Origin: an uncultured Pseudomonadota bacterium
GTDB lineage: Bacteria; Pseudomonadota; Gammaproteobacteria; Steroidobacterales; Steroidobacteraceae
Assembly (NCBI GenBank): GCA_902826225.1
Contig: CADEED010000011.1
Location: 1-55,941 of the forward strand
Direction: 5' to 3'
Length of the DNA stretch: 55,941 bases
Part shown: positions 7,921 to 16,315 of the stretch, in pieces
How the letters are laid out: each line of letters begins with the position of its first letter
Position numbering within the stretch: position 1 is the first letter of the stretch
The notes under the pieces: generated by a model
Told to the model about the DNA's origin: nothing
Seen by the model: the letters and a program-made list of their open reading frames with translations, nothing else
Databases searched by the model: none
Translations under genes and position numbers: made by a program

Positions 7921-9185
7921 TAGTGGACCGGATCCGGGAAGCGGTCGAGCTTGCGGAGCTCGGGGAAGAGCTTCATGTACGCGCCGACGACGAGCAGCGT
8001 GCCGATGCCGCCGAACACGACCGCGCGCACGGCGCCGAGCCAGTTCGCCACGACGCCTGACTCGAACTCGCCGAGCTCGTTCGAGGCGCCGATGAACATC
8101 GAGTTCACCGCGCTCACGCGGCCGCGGATCGCGTCCGGCGTTTCGAGCTGCACGAGCAGCGAGCGCACGAACACGCTCACCATGTCGCCAGCGCCGAGCA
8201 CCACGAGCACCGACATCGACAGCCAGAAGCTCGTCGACAGCCCAAAGACGATGGTCGCGATGCCGAATGCCGCGACGCCGCCGAACATCCAGCGGCCCGC
8301 GTCGTTCTGGATTGGACGAAGGCCGAGCCACAGCGCCACCACGGCCGCGCCGACGCCTGGCGCGGCGCGCAGCAATCCGAGGCCGACGCTGTCGACGTGC
8401 AGGATGTCCGTGGCGTACACGGGCAGCAGCGCAGTCGCGCCGCCGAACAGCACGGCGAAGAGATCGAGCGAGATCGCACCGAGCAACGGCTTCTTGCTCA
8501 CCACGAACCTGAATCCATCGAGCACCGCGTGCCAGCGCCACTGCGTCGAGGTGCACTGCGGCCGCACCGGCCGCACGCTCGACACCATGAGCACCGTGAA
8601 CGTGAGCAACGCGCAGGCGACGCCGTACGCCACGTGATAGCCGAACACCGCGAGCAGTCCGCCGATCGACGGACCCACGATGACGCCGACCTGGAACAGC
8701 ACCGCGTTCACCGAGACCGCCCCCGGGAGCAGGTTCTTGGGCACGAGGTTGGGCGTCATCGCCTGCCCCGCCGGCGCCCAGAACGCGCGCGCGAGACCTA
8801 ACAATGCGACGGCCGCGAATGCGATCTCGACACGATTGCTGCCCGACAGCGTGAAGGCGAGCAGGATCACCGCGCCCGTGAGCTCGGCGGTATACGCGAT
8901 CGAGATGATGATCCGCCGGTCGAAGCGATCGGCGATGTTGCCGCCCGGCAGCACGAGCGCAAGGAACGGCAGGAACTGCGCGAGGCCGATGAACCCGAGG
9001 TCGAGCGGGTCGCGCGTGATCTTCCAGACCTGGAAGCCCACGACGACATTGATCATCTGCCAGGCCAGGGTGCCGGCGAGGCGCCCGAACGCGTAGCGCG
9101 CGAAATCGCGCTGGCTCAGCGCCTGCAACGCCGGTGATCGTTCGGAAATGCTCAAGGGTCGACGGGGAAGTTGGGGTGGACGCAC
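7920..9185 (-). CDS. MFS transporter (MFS_3/EntS-like group)
   Basis: The 421-residue integral membrane protein has about 11-12 hydrophobic helices. The loop motif GGNIADRFDRRIIIS between helices 2 and 3 is MFS motif A, and the order of helices fits the MFS_3 group that includes the enterobactin exporter EntS. The substrate is not evident. The chosen start is GTG at 9185 because no other Met precedes the first helix; a TTG at about residue 11 is an alternative. The start lies inside a 12-bp inverted repeat shared with the divergent DUF885 gene, which may control both. No pathway neighbours hint at a cargo. Confidence 0.85.
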   Translation of the reverse strand: MRPPQLPRRPLSISERSPALQALSQRDFARYAFGRLAGTLAWQMINVVVGFQVWKITRDPLDLGFIGLAQFLPFLALVLPGGNIADRFDRRIIISIAYTAELTGAVILLAFTLSGSNRVEIAFAAVALLGLARAFWAPAGQAMTPNLVPKNLLPGAVSVNAVLFQVGVIVGPSIGGLLAVFGYHVAYGVACALLTFTVLMVSSVRPVRPQCTSTQWRWHAVLDGFRFVVSKKPLLGAISLDLFAVLFGGATALLPVYATDILHVDSVGLGLLRAAPGVGAAVVALWLGLRPIQNDAGRWMFGGVAAFGIATIVFGLSTSFWLSMSVLVVLGAGDMVSVFVRSLLVQLETPDAIRGRVSAVNSMFIGASNELGEFESGVVANWLGAVRAVVFGGIGTLLVVGAYMKLFPELRKLDRFPDPVH

Positions 9186-9230
9186 TTTAGCTGGTAACGT
9201 CTCCGTCCGTTTGCCAAAGCGTCCACCCCA
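9172..9230. repeat. 12-bp inverted repeat in the divergent MFS / DUF885 control region
   Basis: TGGGGTGGACGC at 9172-9183 is repeated inverted and perfect as GCGTCCACCCCA at 9219-9230, 35 bases apart. A second pair, ACGTCTC at 9197-9203 and GAGACGT at 9231-9237, interleaves with it. The left arm contains the likely GTG start of the MFS gene; the right arm is 22 bases before the ATG of the lipoprotein gene. Could be an operator or an RNA fold. Confidence 0.6.
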
Positions 9231-9252
9231 GAGACGTCAGCGAGACGAGCAA

Positions 9253-11046
9253 ATGAACTGTCGCACCCTGGTTGCCACGGCCCTGTTGTTGAGCGCCTGC
9301 GCTCCCGTCCCGAAGCAGGCGGAGGCTCCGCCGCCCGCACCGCCTCCGCCCACGGCGGATCAGCAATTCGAAGCGCTGGCCGCGCGCTACCTGCGCGAGC
9401 TGCCCGAGCAGTCGCCCGTCAACGCCACGGGACTCGGCGACCACCGCCTCGACGGCAAGCTCGACGACGTCAGTGCCGAGGGATGGCAGGCGAAAGTCGT
9501 GTTCGACGAGCTCTATCTAGCCGCGCTCGAGCCGTTGGACCTCTCGCAGCTGTCGCGCGCGAACCAGGTGGACGCGCTGTTGCTGAAGCAATCGCTGTCT
9601 TCCGACCGGTGGCGCATCCAGACGCTCGAGAGCTGGCGCTGGGATCCGCTCATCTATACGCGCATCGCCGGGAGCAGCATCAACGACCTGCTCGCGCGCG
9701 AGTTCGCGCCCTTGCCCGAGCGCTTCGCGAACATCGGCGCGCGGCTCGAAGAGATGCCGCGCTTCCTCGCGCAAGTGCGCGAGGTGCTCGTGCCGGCGCG
9801 CGTACCGAAGATCCATGCGGAGACGGCCACTCGCCAGAACTCCGGGCTCATCAACCTCCTGGACGGCGAGATCACCAGGCAGGCGGCGACGTTGCCTGCG
9901 GCGGACCAGGAGAAGCTCAAGGCGAGCATCGCGAAGGCGCGCAGCGCGCTGTCCCAGCACCAGATCTGGCTCGAGAAGCGGCTGACGCCGGAAGCCAAAG
10001 GGGAATTCCGGCTCGGCGAGACCCTCTACGACCGCAAGCTCGAGCTGGCGCTGTTCTCGCCGCTCACGCGGCAGCAGATTCGAGAGCAGGCGGAGGCGGA
10101 GCTCGCCGCGACCCATGCGGCGATGTACGAGATCTCGCGCACCGTGCTCAAGGGTAAACGCAGCGCGCCGCCGCTGCCGGACAAGCCACGCGATGATCAG
10201 CGACTGCGCGCCATCAAGGCGGCCCTCGAGCTCGCGTACGCCGAGCGTCCGAAGCGCGACGGCGTGCTCGACGCAGCACGCGCGACGCTCAGCGACGCCA
10301 CGAACTTCGTGCGCGAGAAGCAGATCGTCACGCTGCCCACCGAGCCGCTCGAGATCATCGAGATGCCGGAGATCAACCAGGGCGTGGCGCTCGCCTACTG
10401 CGACTCGCCGGGCCCGCTCGATCGCGGCCAGAAAACCTTCTACGCGGTGTCGCCCATCCCGAAGAACTGGACGCGCGCGCAAACGAACTCGTTCCTGCGC
10501 GAGTACAACTCGCGGTCGATCCACAATCTCACGATTCACGAGGCGATGCCCGGCCACTACCTGCAGCTCGCGCACGCCAACCGGTATCCATCGACGCTGC
10601 GACGCGTGCTGGCGTCCGGTCCGTTCATCGAAGGCTGGGCGGTGTACACCGAGAAGGTCATGGTGGACGCGGGTTACCTCGATGGCGACCCGCTCATGCG
10701 CCTGATCCAGCTCAAGTGGTACGTGCGCACGATCGTGAACGCGCTGCTCGACCAGGCCGTGCACGTCGACGGGATGTCGCGCGAGGCGGCGATGAAGCTG
10801 ATGATGGACTCGGGCTTCCAGGAAGAGCGCGAGGCCGCGGGCAAGTGGACTCGCGCGCAGCTCACGTCCGCGCAGTTGCCGGTGTATTTCGTCGGGGCCC
10901 GTGAGCACGCGGCGCTGCGCGCGGAGGCGGAGCAGCGCGCCGGTACGGCGTTCGACCTGAAGGATTACCACGACAAGGTGTTGTCGTTCGGCTCTCCGCC
11001 GGTGCGGTTCGTGCGGCAGCTCCTGTTCGACCTGCCGATCGAGTAG
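9253..11046 (+). CDS. DUF885 family lipoprotein, putative metallopeptidase
   Basis: The 597-residue product starts MNCRTLVATALLLSACAP, a lipoprotein signal with the lipobox LLSAC, which fixes the start at 9253 although the frame is open further upstream. A Pro-rich linker follows. The C-terminal half carries the family motif HEAMPGHYLQLAH (about residue 429), a zinc-site-like HExxxGH arrangement seen across DUF885 proteins, and FIEGWAVYTEKV, also typical. The family is thought to be peptidase-like and exported; the substrate is not known. It is divergent from the MFS gene. A second DUF885 lipoprotein of nearly the same size lies at 45971-47761. Confidence 0.9.
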   Translation: MNCRTLVATALLLSACAPVPKQAEAPPPAPPPPTADQQFEALAARYLRELPEQSPVNATGLGDHRLDGKLDDVSAEGWQAKVVFDELYLAALEPLDLSQLSRANQVDALLLKQSLSSDRWRIQTLESWRWDPLIYTRIAGSSINDLLAREFAPLPERFANIGARLEEMPRFLAQVREVLVPARVPKIHAETATRQNSGLINLLDGEITRQAATLPAADQEKLKASIAKARSALSQHQIWLEKRLTPEAKGEFRLGETLYDRKLELALFSPLTRQQIREQAEAELAATHAAMYEISRTVLKGKRSAPPLPDKPRDDQRLRAIKAALELAYAERPKRDGVLDAARATLSDATNFVREKQIVTLPTEPLEIIEMPEINQGVALAYCDSPGPLDRGQKTFYAVSPIPKNWTRAQTNSFLREYNSRSIHNLTIHEAMPGHYLQLAHANRYPSTLRRVLASGPFIEGWAVYTEKVMVDAGYLDGDPLMRLIQLKWYVRTIVNALLDQAVHVDGMSREAAMKLMMDSGFQEEREAAGKWTRAQLTSAQLPVYFVGAREHAALRAEAEQRAGTAFDLKDYHDKVLSFGSPPVRFVRQLLFDLPIE

Positions 11047-11364
11047 CTAGGGCGCGGGAGGCGGCTGCGAGGGCGGCGGCGGTCCGCCGTTGCGGTTGGT
11101 GAAGCGCTGCCCCACCGACTCGGCCTTCGCCTTCACCTTCTTGAGCCAGCTGCGCGCCCACGCGAACTCGATCGCGAGGATGCCGAGACCGGCCGGGATG
11201 ACGATGAACGCGGGCCCGGGCAGGACGATCATGGCGACGCCCACCAGGAGCACCGTGCCGCCCACGATGCCGATGGCGATGCGCTTGGCGATCTTGTACG
11301 TGCCGAACAGAGGGTGCTTGTCGTCGAACACCAATAGAGACCTGATGGCGGCTGCGGGCGGCAT
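11047..11364 (-). CDS. PGPGW-family small membrane protein
   Basis: The 105-residue protein has a hydrophobic core with the family signature VLPGPAFIVIPAGLGILAIEF, here shown as VLPGPAF and GLGILAIEFAWARSWLKK, and a basic, Pro-rich tail. It matches the PGPGW (putative transmembrane, TIGR02611-like) family, whose function is not known. It lies 81 bases downstream of ilvA on the same strand. A short GGGCG-CTT-CGCCC hairpin sits just before the ATG and may end ilvA transcription or affect translation here. Confidence 0.85.
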   Translation of the reverse strand: MPPAAAIRSLLVFDDKHPLFGTYKIAKRIAIGIVGGTVLLVGVAMIVLPGPAFIVIPAGLGILAIEFAWARSWLKKVKAKAESVGQRFTNRNGGPPPPSQPPPAP

Positions 11365-11445
11365 TTTACACAGACCGGGCGAAGCGCCCCGTGGTTCCCC
11401 GCTGACGTCCCTTGTTTCAGTGACGGCGGATCCCTGCGACGTTGC

Positions 11446-12966
11446 TTACCTGCCCAGGAAAATGCGGTACACCGGATTGTTAGTCTCGTCGCTGTAGGAA
11501 TAGTGCAGCACATCGAGGTGATCGAGGAACTCCTCCGTATCGGCCTGCGGCACGTCGATGCCGGCCAGCACGCGGCCATAATCCGAGCCATGGTTGCGGT
11601 AGTGGAACAAAGTGATGTTCCAGCGCGTGCCCACGGCCTGCAGGAATTTCAGCAGCGCGCCTTTCCGCTCGGGGAATTCGAAGCGGTAGAGTCGCTCATT
11701 GGCGACGTTGCCGTTCGCGTGACCGCCCACCATGTAGCGCACGTGCAGCTTCGCAATCTCGTTGTCCGTCATGTCGGTGACGCCGTAGCCGGCGCCCTTG
11801 AGGCTCGCGATCACTTCGTCGCGCTCGATCCGCCCGCGCGCCAGGCCGAAACCCACGAAGATCTGCGCGCGCTCCTTCGCCCCGTAACGGTAGTTGAACT
11901 CGGTGACCGCGCGTGAGCCCAGCACTTCGCAGAAATGCAGGAAGCTGCCCGGCCGCTCCGGGATCTCGACCGCCAGCAGGGCTTCGCGCGCCTGGCCGAC
12001 GTCCGAGCGCTCGGCGACGTAGCGCAGCTGGTCGAAGTTCATGTTCGCGCCGCTGTTAAGGGCGACGAGACGCTTGTCCTTCCACTGATTCAGGGCGCAA
12101 TACTTCTTGATGCCGGCGACGGCGAGCGCCCCGGCGCCTTCGACGATCGCGCGCGTGTCCTCGAAGATGTCCTGTATGCCGGCGCAAATCTCGTCCGTGT
12201 CGACGAGCACGACCTCGTCGACGTGTTCGCGACAGATGCGGAACGTTTCCTCGCCCACCCGCTTCACCGCCACACCATCGGCGAAGATGCCGACCCGCTC
12301 CAGCGTCACGCGCTTTTTCTCGCGCAGCGAATCGTGCATCGCCGCCGCGTCGAAGGGCTCGACGCCGATCACCTTGATCCGGGGATTCAGGTATTTAACG
12401 TACAACGCAATGCCCGAGATGAGTCCGCCGCCGCCGACCGGCACGAAGATCGCGTCGATCTCGCCGCGCGACTGGCGCAGGATCTCGACGCCGACGGTGC
12501 CCTGCCCCGCGATGACGTCCGGATCGTCGAAGGGGTGCACGAATGCGAGATTGCGCTCGCGCACGATGGTCTGCGCGTGGTCGAACGCGCTGTCGTACTC
12601 GTCCCCGTGCAGCACGATCTCGCCGCCGAGACTGCGCACGGCGCTCACCTTGATCTGCGGAGTCGTCTCGGGCATCACGACGATCGCCGGGATACCGCGC
12701 CGCTGCGCGGCGAGCGCGACGCCCTGGGCGTGGTTGCCGGCCGAGGCGCAGACCACGCCGCGGCTGGCCACGGATTCGGACAGATGCGCGATCTTGTTGT
12801 ACGCGCCCCGCAGCTTGAACGAGAACACCGGCTGCAGGTCCTCGCGCTTGAACAGCACGGTATTGCCCAGCCGCCGCGAGAGTCGCGGCGCGGGTTCGAG
12901 CGGCGACTCGATCGCCACGTCGTAGACGCGGGCCTTGAGGATTCGCTCGATGTAGTCGTCGGACAT
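11446..12966 (-). CDS. ilvA: Threonine ammonia-lyase, biosynthetic
   Basis: The 506-residue enzyme deaminates threonine to 2-oxobutanoate, the first step of isoleucine synthesis, in the cytosol. The PLP lysine is in SFKLRGAYNK (Lys51), the substrate loop in ASAGNHAQGVA and the phosphate-binding glycines in VGGGGLISG. The C-terminal 180 residues form two ACT-like regulatory domains, as in the isoleucine-inhibited biosynthetic form, and the length fits. The start MSDDYIERIL at 12966 is the family start; the frame stays open far upstream without coding meaning. It lies 57 bases after the FHA/coiled-coil gene; ilvB and ilvH are about 11 kb away. Confidence 0.95.
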   Translation of the reverse strand: MSDDYIERILKARVYDVAIESPLEPAPRLSRRLGNTVLFKREDLQPVFSFKLRGAYNKIAHLSESVASRGVVCASAGNHAQGVALAAQRRGIPAIVVMPETTPQIKVSAVRSLGGEIVLHGDEYDSAFDHAQTIVRERNLAFVHPFDDPDVIAGQGTVGVEILRQSRGEIDAIFVPVGGGGLISGIALYVKYLNPRIKVIGVEPFDAAAMHDSLREKKRVTLERVGIFADGVAVKRVGEETFRICREHVDEVVLVDTDEICAGIQDIFEDTRAIVEGAGALAVAGIKKYCALNQWKDKRLVALNSGANMNFDQLRYVAERSDVGQAREALLAVEIPERPGSFLHFCEVLGSRAVTEFNYRYGAKERAQIFVGFGLARGRIERDEVIASLKGAGYGVTDMTDNEIAKLHVRYMVGGHANGNVANERLYRFEFPERKGALLKFLQAVGTRWNITLFHYRNHGSDYGRVLAGIDVPQADTEEFLDHLDVLHYSYSDETNNPVYRIFLGR

Positions 12967-13022
12967 AGGTAGCGGCGGAGAATAGCAGGCCCTGACGAGC
13001 CCTCCGCTACCTGACAAGATGG

Positions 13023-14540
13023 CTAGCCGCGGACGGTGTACCGGAACTGCGAGCGGCCGATGGTGACCCGGTCGCCGTCCTTGAGCGCCTGGCGCGCGAC
13101 GCGCTTGCCGTTCACGAACACACCATTCGTGCTGTTCAGATCTTCGATCGAGGTGTGCGACGGACCGGCGAGCAACACCGCGTGATAGCGGCTGATGTGC
13201 TTGGTGTCGATCATCAGCTCGTTGTCGGGCGCGCGGCCGATGCGCGTGCGACGGCCGAGCACGTGCACGAAATCCGTATTGCCGTCGGTGCGGATGAGCA
13301 CGCGGGCCGGGCCTTCGAGCGCCACCTCGTGTTCGCCCGACTGCGCGGCGAGATCGGCCTGCGCAACCCGCTTCTCGAGGTCGGCCTCGAGCTCGTGGAT
13401 GCGATGGTCGCGCTGCAGGAGCGAACGCTGGCTCTCCGCGATGACCGCGCGCCATTCGTCCACCGCGACGTTCGCCTCGTCGAGTTTGCCGGACTTCTCG
13501 CGCACCTCGAGCTCGAGATGGCGGATGTTCTCCTCGGCGACCTGGAGGTCGTCATCCTTCTCGCCGATCTGCGTGCGCAGCTCGCGCAGTTCGGCGGTGA
13601 GGCGCCGGATCTCTTCCTCGCGCGCGACGAGTTCGCCGCGCAGTTGCGGCATGTGCGGATCGGTGGATGCGAGCGCCTCGGTGAGCCGCGTGGTCGTCTG
13701 CGCTTCGCGCTGCTGGCGCGCCTGCATGTCCGCCTCGAGAATGCCGATCTGCGCGTCGCGCCGCGCGATGGTGGCGCGCAGGTTCATGCCCTCGGCGTCG
13801 AGAGACTCGATGCGCAGCCGGGCGGCTTCGAGCAGTTTCAGTTTCTCGTCGAACCGGCGGCCGCCCTCGGCCAGGTCCCGTTCGAGAGCGGCGATGCGGG
13901 CGGCACGAGCGGAGAGTTCGTCGACGAGGCCGGCCTCGTCCGCGGCCTGAACGCCCAGGCGCTCGCGCGCGGTGTGCAGGGACTCGAGATGCAGGCCCAA
14001 CTGCTCGCGCAGCTGGGCGGCCTCGCCGGTGGCGCGGGCGACGGCGACATGGCGCTCGACGTCCGCGATACGTGCGCGTTCGTTGAGCTCCTCGATGCGG
14101 CGCTCGGCGACGGCGAGCGCCTGGCGGAGTTCCTCGATGAGCGGTGGCGACGGCGGGATTTCGACCAGGGGCGCGGCGGCCGGCGTGCGCGGCGCGGGTG
14201 CGGGCGACGGAGTTGCCGTGATGGGCGGCAGCGGCGTCTGCGCGGCCGGGCGCTTGACCGGCTGCCTCGCCGGCTTCTGCGGCGGCAACGCCGGCATTTC
14301 GTGCGTGCCGCTGTGCTCGATGTCCTTGGCGGCCGGTAGTTCGGCGCCGCGCGCGGCCGGCAGTGCGGGCATCACCTGCGTCGACTCGTGCGGGTCGACG
14401 TCCGGCGGCCGCACCCAGTTGTCGGTGTGGCTGCTCGTGTCGAGCGTCGCTTCGTAGGCGGCAACATCGAGAACCGGCAGCTCGGCCGTGATCTCGTTGT
14501 CCACCTCAGGGTGAGACGCGCTGGTTTTCACCGGTGGCAT
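13023..14540 (-). CDS. FHA domain protein with long coiled coil
   Basis: The 505-residue product begins with a variable, Pro-rich stretch (1-140), then a long alpha-helical coiled coil (about 140-400, full of Glu/Arg/Leu heptads) and ends in a clear FHA domain (about 410-505) with RIGRAPDN, HISRYHA and NSTNGVFVNG, the three phosphothreonine-binding signatures. No membrane helix is present. The start MPPVKTSASH at 14540 was chosen where coding character begins. It is a soluble phosphoprotein-binding adaptor by family knowledge, and a possible second reader for the kinase encoded at 1285-3672, though 10 kb away. It is divergent from the hydrolase gene. Confidence 0.88.
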   Translation of the reverse strand: MPPVKTSASHPEVDNEITAELPVLDVAAYEATLDTSSHTDNWVRPPDVDPHESTQVMPALPAARGAELPAAKDIEHSGTHEMPALPPQKPARQPVKRPAAQTPLPPITATPSPAPAPRTPAAAPLVEIPPSPPLIEELRQALAVAERRIEELNERARIADVERHVAVARATGEAAQLREQLGLHLESLHTARERLGVQAADEAGLVDELSARAARIAALERDLAEGGRRFDEKLKLLEAARLRIESLDAEGMNLRATIARRDAQIGILEADMQARQQREAQTTTRLTEALASTDPHMPQLRGELVAREEEIRRLTAELRELRTQIGEKDDDLQVAEENIRHLELEVREKSGKLDEANVAVDEWRAVIAESQRSLLQRDHRIHELEADLEKRVAQADLAAQSGEHEVALEGPARVLIRTDGNTDFVHVLGRRTRIGRAPDNELMIDTKHISRYHAVLLAGPSHTSIEDLNSTNGVFVNGKRVARQALKDGDRVTIGRSQFRYTVRG

Positions 14541-14628
14541 CGCGGGAAATCCCCGTTCGTTCGTCGTTCTGCGGCGGATTCTAGCTGCGGCCCAAGCCGG
14601 CAAGGATGAAGACTTTCGGCAGCCCGCC

Positions 14629-14653
14629 GAAATGCGAACCGGCTTCGCATTTC
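14629..14653. repeat. Perfect 10-bp inverted repeat between divergent genes
   Basis: GAAATGCGAA and TTCGCATTTC flank a 5-base loop (CCGGC). It lies 80 bases upstream of the hydrolase ATG and 89 bases upstream of the FHA gene. No gene ends here, so a terminator is unlikely; operator or leader hairpin are both possible. Confidence 0.65.
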
Positions 14654-14732
14654 TGTCAAATAGCCTGCGTACTCGCCACGGGCGTAGGCCGTGACCGACA
14701 GGCCTGCTGCCCGTTTGGGTTATCGTTGCGCC

Positions 14733-15446
14733 ATGAATCAGGGAGTGACCGCACCGCGGCTGCGCCGTGCCTATTTCGAGTGCCGCTACGGCCAGCTGCA
14801 CGTGCACAACGCCATCCCGGCGGGCGGCGGGTTCGACGAGCAGACGACCCTGGTTTGCCTGCACGCGCACGGCACCACGGGACGGTCGTTCCTCGAACTA
14901 TCCCGCGTGCTCGGTCAATCGCGCTCCGTCTACAGCCCCGACATCCCCGGCTGCGGCGAATCCGATGCGCCGCCGAAGGCGTTGCCGATGGCGGGCTATG
15001 CGGAAGCCATCGCGGACTTCACGGACTCCATGCGGTTCCGGCAGATGGACCTCATCGGCGTGCACAACGCGGCCGGCATCGCGATCGAGCTCGCGCTCGC
15101 GCGGCCGAAGATCGTGCGGCGCGTCGTGATGATCGGCGCACCGATCCTCGATGCGGACGAACGAAAGTCGTACAAGGATCTGTCGGCGCCGGAAGGACTC
15201 ACCCTGGGCGCGACGTGGGTGCGCGCGACGCTGGCAGACTGGCGCGGCGAGTCCCGTGTCGCCCTCGTCAAGCAGCCGTTGCTGCTGCTGCGGCCGAAAG
15301 ACTCGTGGTGGGATGCGGGCGGACGATTGGCGAAATTGCTGCCGGGCGCGAAAGTCGTCGACCTGCCCGAGCAGGAGAAGCGGGTGCTGGAAACCCAGTC
15401 CGCCCTGGTCGCGAAGCACGTCACCCACTTCCTGTCGGCCGGCTAA
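14733..15446 (+). CDS. Alpha/beta-hydrolase fold protein lacking the usual nucleophile
   Basis: The 237-residue product follows the alpha/beta-hydrolase pattern: an oxyanion-type HAHGTTG, then PDIPGCGESD, then the strand-elbow-helix segment LIGVHNAAGIAIELALARP and VVMIGAPIL. The elbow, normally GxSxG, has no Ser, Cys or Asp. The region where the catalytic His is expected (LPEQEKRVLETQSALVAKH) has no clear match either. The ATG at 14733 was preferred to an upstream frame extension. It may be a non-catalytic binding protein or one of the fold groups with an altered elbow (GxHxG). It ends convergent with the GNAT gene, overlapping by four bases. Confidence 0.85.
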   Translation: MNQGVTAPRLRRAYFECRYGQLHVHNAIPAGGGFDEQTTLVCLHAHGTTGRSFLELSRVLGQSRSVYSPDIPGCGESDAPPKALPMAGYAEAIADFTDSMRFRQMDLIGVHNAAGIAIELALARPKIVRRVVMIGAPILDADERKSYKDLSAPEGLTLGATWVRATLADWRGESRVALVKQPLLLLRPKDSWWDAGGRLAKLLPGAKVVDLPEQEKRVLETQSALVAKHVTHFLSAG

Positions 15447-16192
15447 CCCGACACCGCATGAACGAAGGGCGCGGTCAGCGCCGACAGCTTCAACCGCTGC
15501 TCGCCCGCCGCGTCGAAGTTCGCCGGGTCCAGCCAGCGTAGATAGGCGTCCTGCAGGCCGCCCTTCCAGTCGACGTCGATGATCGAGAACCACGTGGTGT
15601 CACGGTTGCGCGCCTTCACCACGATCGCCTGCCGGAACGTCCCTTCGTACGTGAACCCGAATCGCGTTGCCGCCGCGCGCGAAGGGAGGTTGCAGCTGTC
15701 GCACTTCCATTCGAACCGCCGGTATCCCAGCGTGAATGCATTCGAAAGGAACAGGTAGATGGCTTCGGTAGCCGCGCGGGTCTTTGCCAGGCGCGGAGAC
15801 ATATATATGTGTCCGATCTCGATCACGCCGTGCTTCGGATCGATGCGCATGTAGGCGGCGACGCCGACGGCGCGGCCCGTGGCGATGTCGACCAATGCAT
15901 GAAACTGCGGGTCGTGCGATGCCTGCGATTCCCGCACCCAGGCCTCGTACGGGGCGAACTCGGTGAACGGCCCATTGAAGAGATACGTCCAGCGTTCGCC
16001 GCTCGAGTCTTCGCGCTGCGCATCGAACAACTCTCGCGCATGTCGGGCCGCATCGAGCGGCTCGACCCGGCAATAGCGCCCCGCGAGTACCGCGCGCGGC
16101 GGAAAAGGCGGCGATTTCCAGTCCGGCAGCGCAAAGCCTATGGGCTGGCCGAATTCGTTGAAGCGGTGTGTGTCGTTGGCGGTCGGTTTCAC
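15443..16192 (-). CDS. GNAT family N-acetyltransferase (RimJ/RimL-like)
   Basis: The 249-residue product matches a GNAT subgroup that begins with NEFGQPIGFALPDW and an N-terminal strand RYCRVEPLDAARHA. The acetyl-CoA region lies around VIEIGHIYMSPRLAKTRAATEA, of which the strand-loop part IEIGHIYMSP is diagnostic, and the final FGFTYEGTFRQ matches the RimJ/RimL type. It acetylates an amino group on an unknown target, probably in the cytosol. The start is GTG at 16192. It is divergent from the S9 peptidase (123 bases) and convergent with the hydrolase-like gene. Confidence 0.9.
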   Translation of the reverse strand: MKPTANDTHRFNEFGQPIGFALPDWKSPPFPPRAVLAGRYCRVEPLDAARHARELFDAQREDSSGERWTYLFNGPFTEFAPYEAWVRESQASHDPQFHALVDIATGRAVGVAAYMRIDPKHGVIEIGHIYMSPRLAKTRAATEAIYLFLSNAFTLGYRRFEWKCDSCNLPSRAAATRFGFTYEGTFRQAIVVKARNRDTTWFSIIDVDWKGGLQDAYLRWLDPANFDAAGEQRLKLSALTAPFVHAVSG

Positions 16193-16315
16193 GGCCGGAT
16201 TCTCTCATCGCGCGAGACCAAACGAAGGGCCAGTTCGCCGGGACGTTTCCGTACGGCTTGCGCGCGTGAAACCCCGCTCGGAGAATGCCGCATCCTCGCC
16301 ATCTCCGGGAATCCC

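Noticed and set aside
16185..16273. GGTTTCACG and CGTGAAACC, 71 bases apart, in the GNAT / S9 divergent space
   Set aside because: A 9-bp pair at this distance is expected by chance a few times across such spaces.
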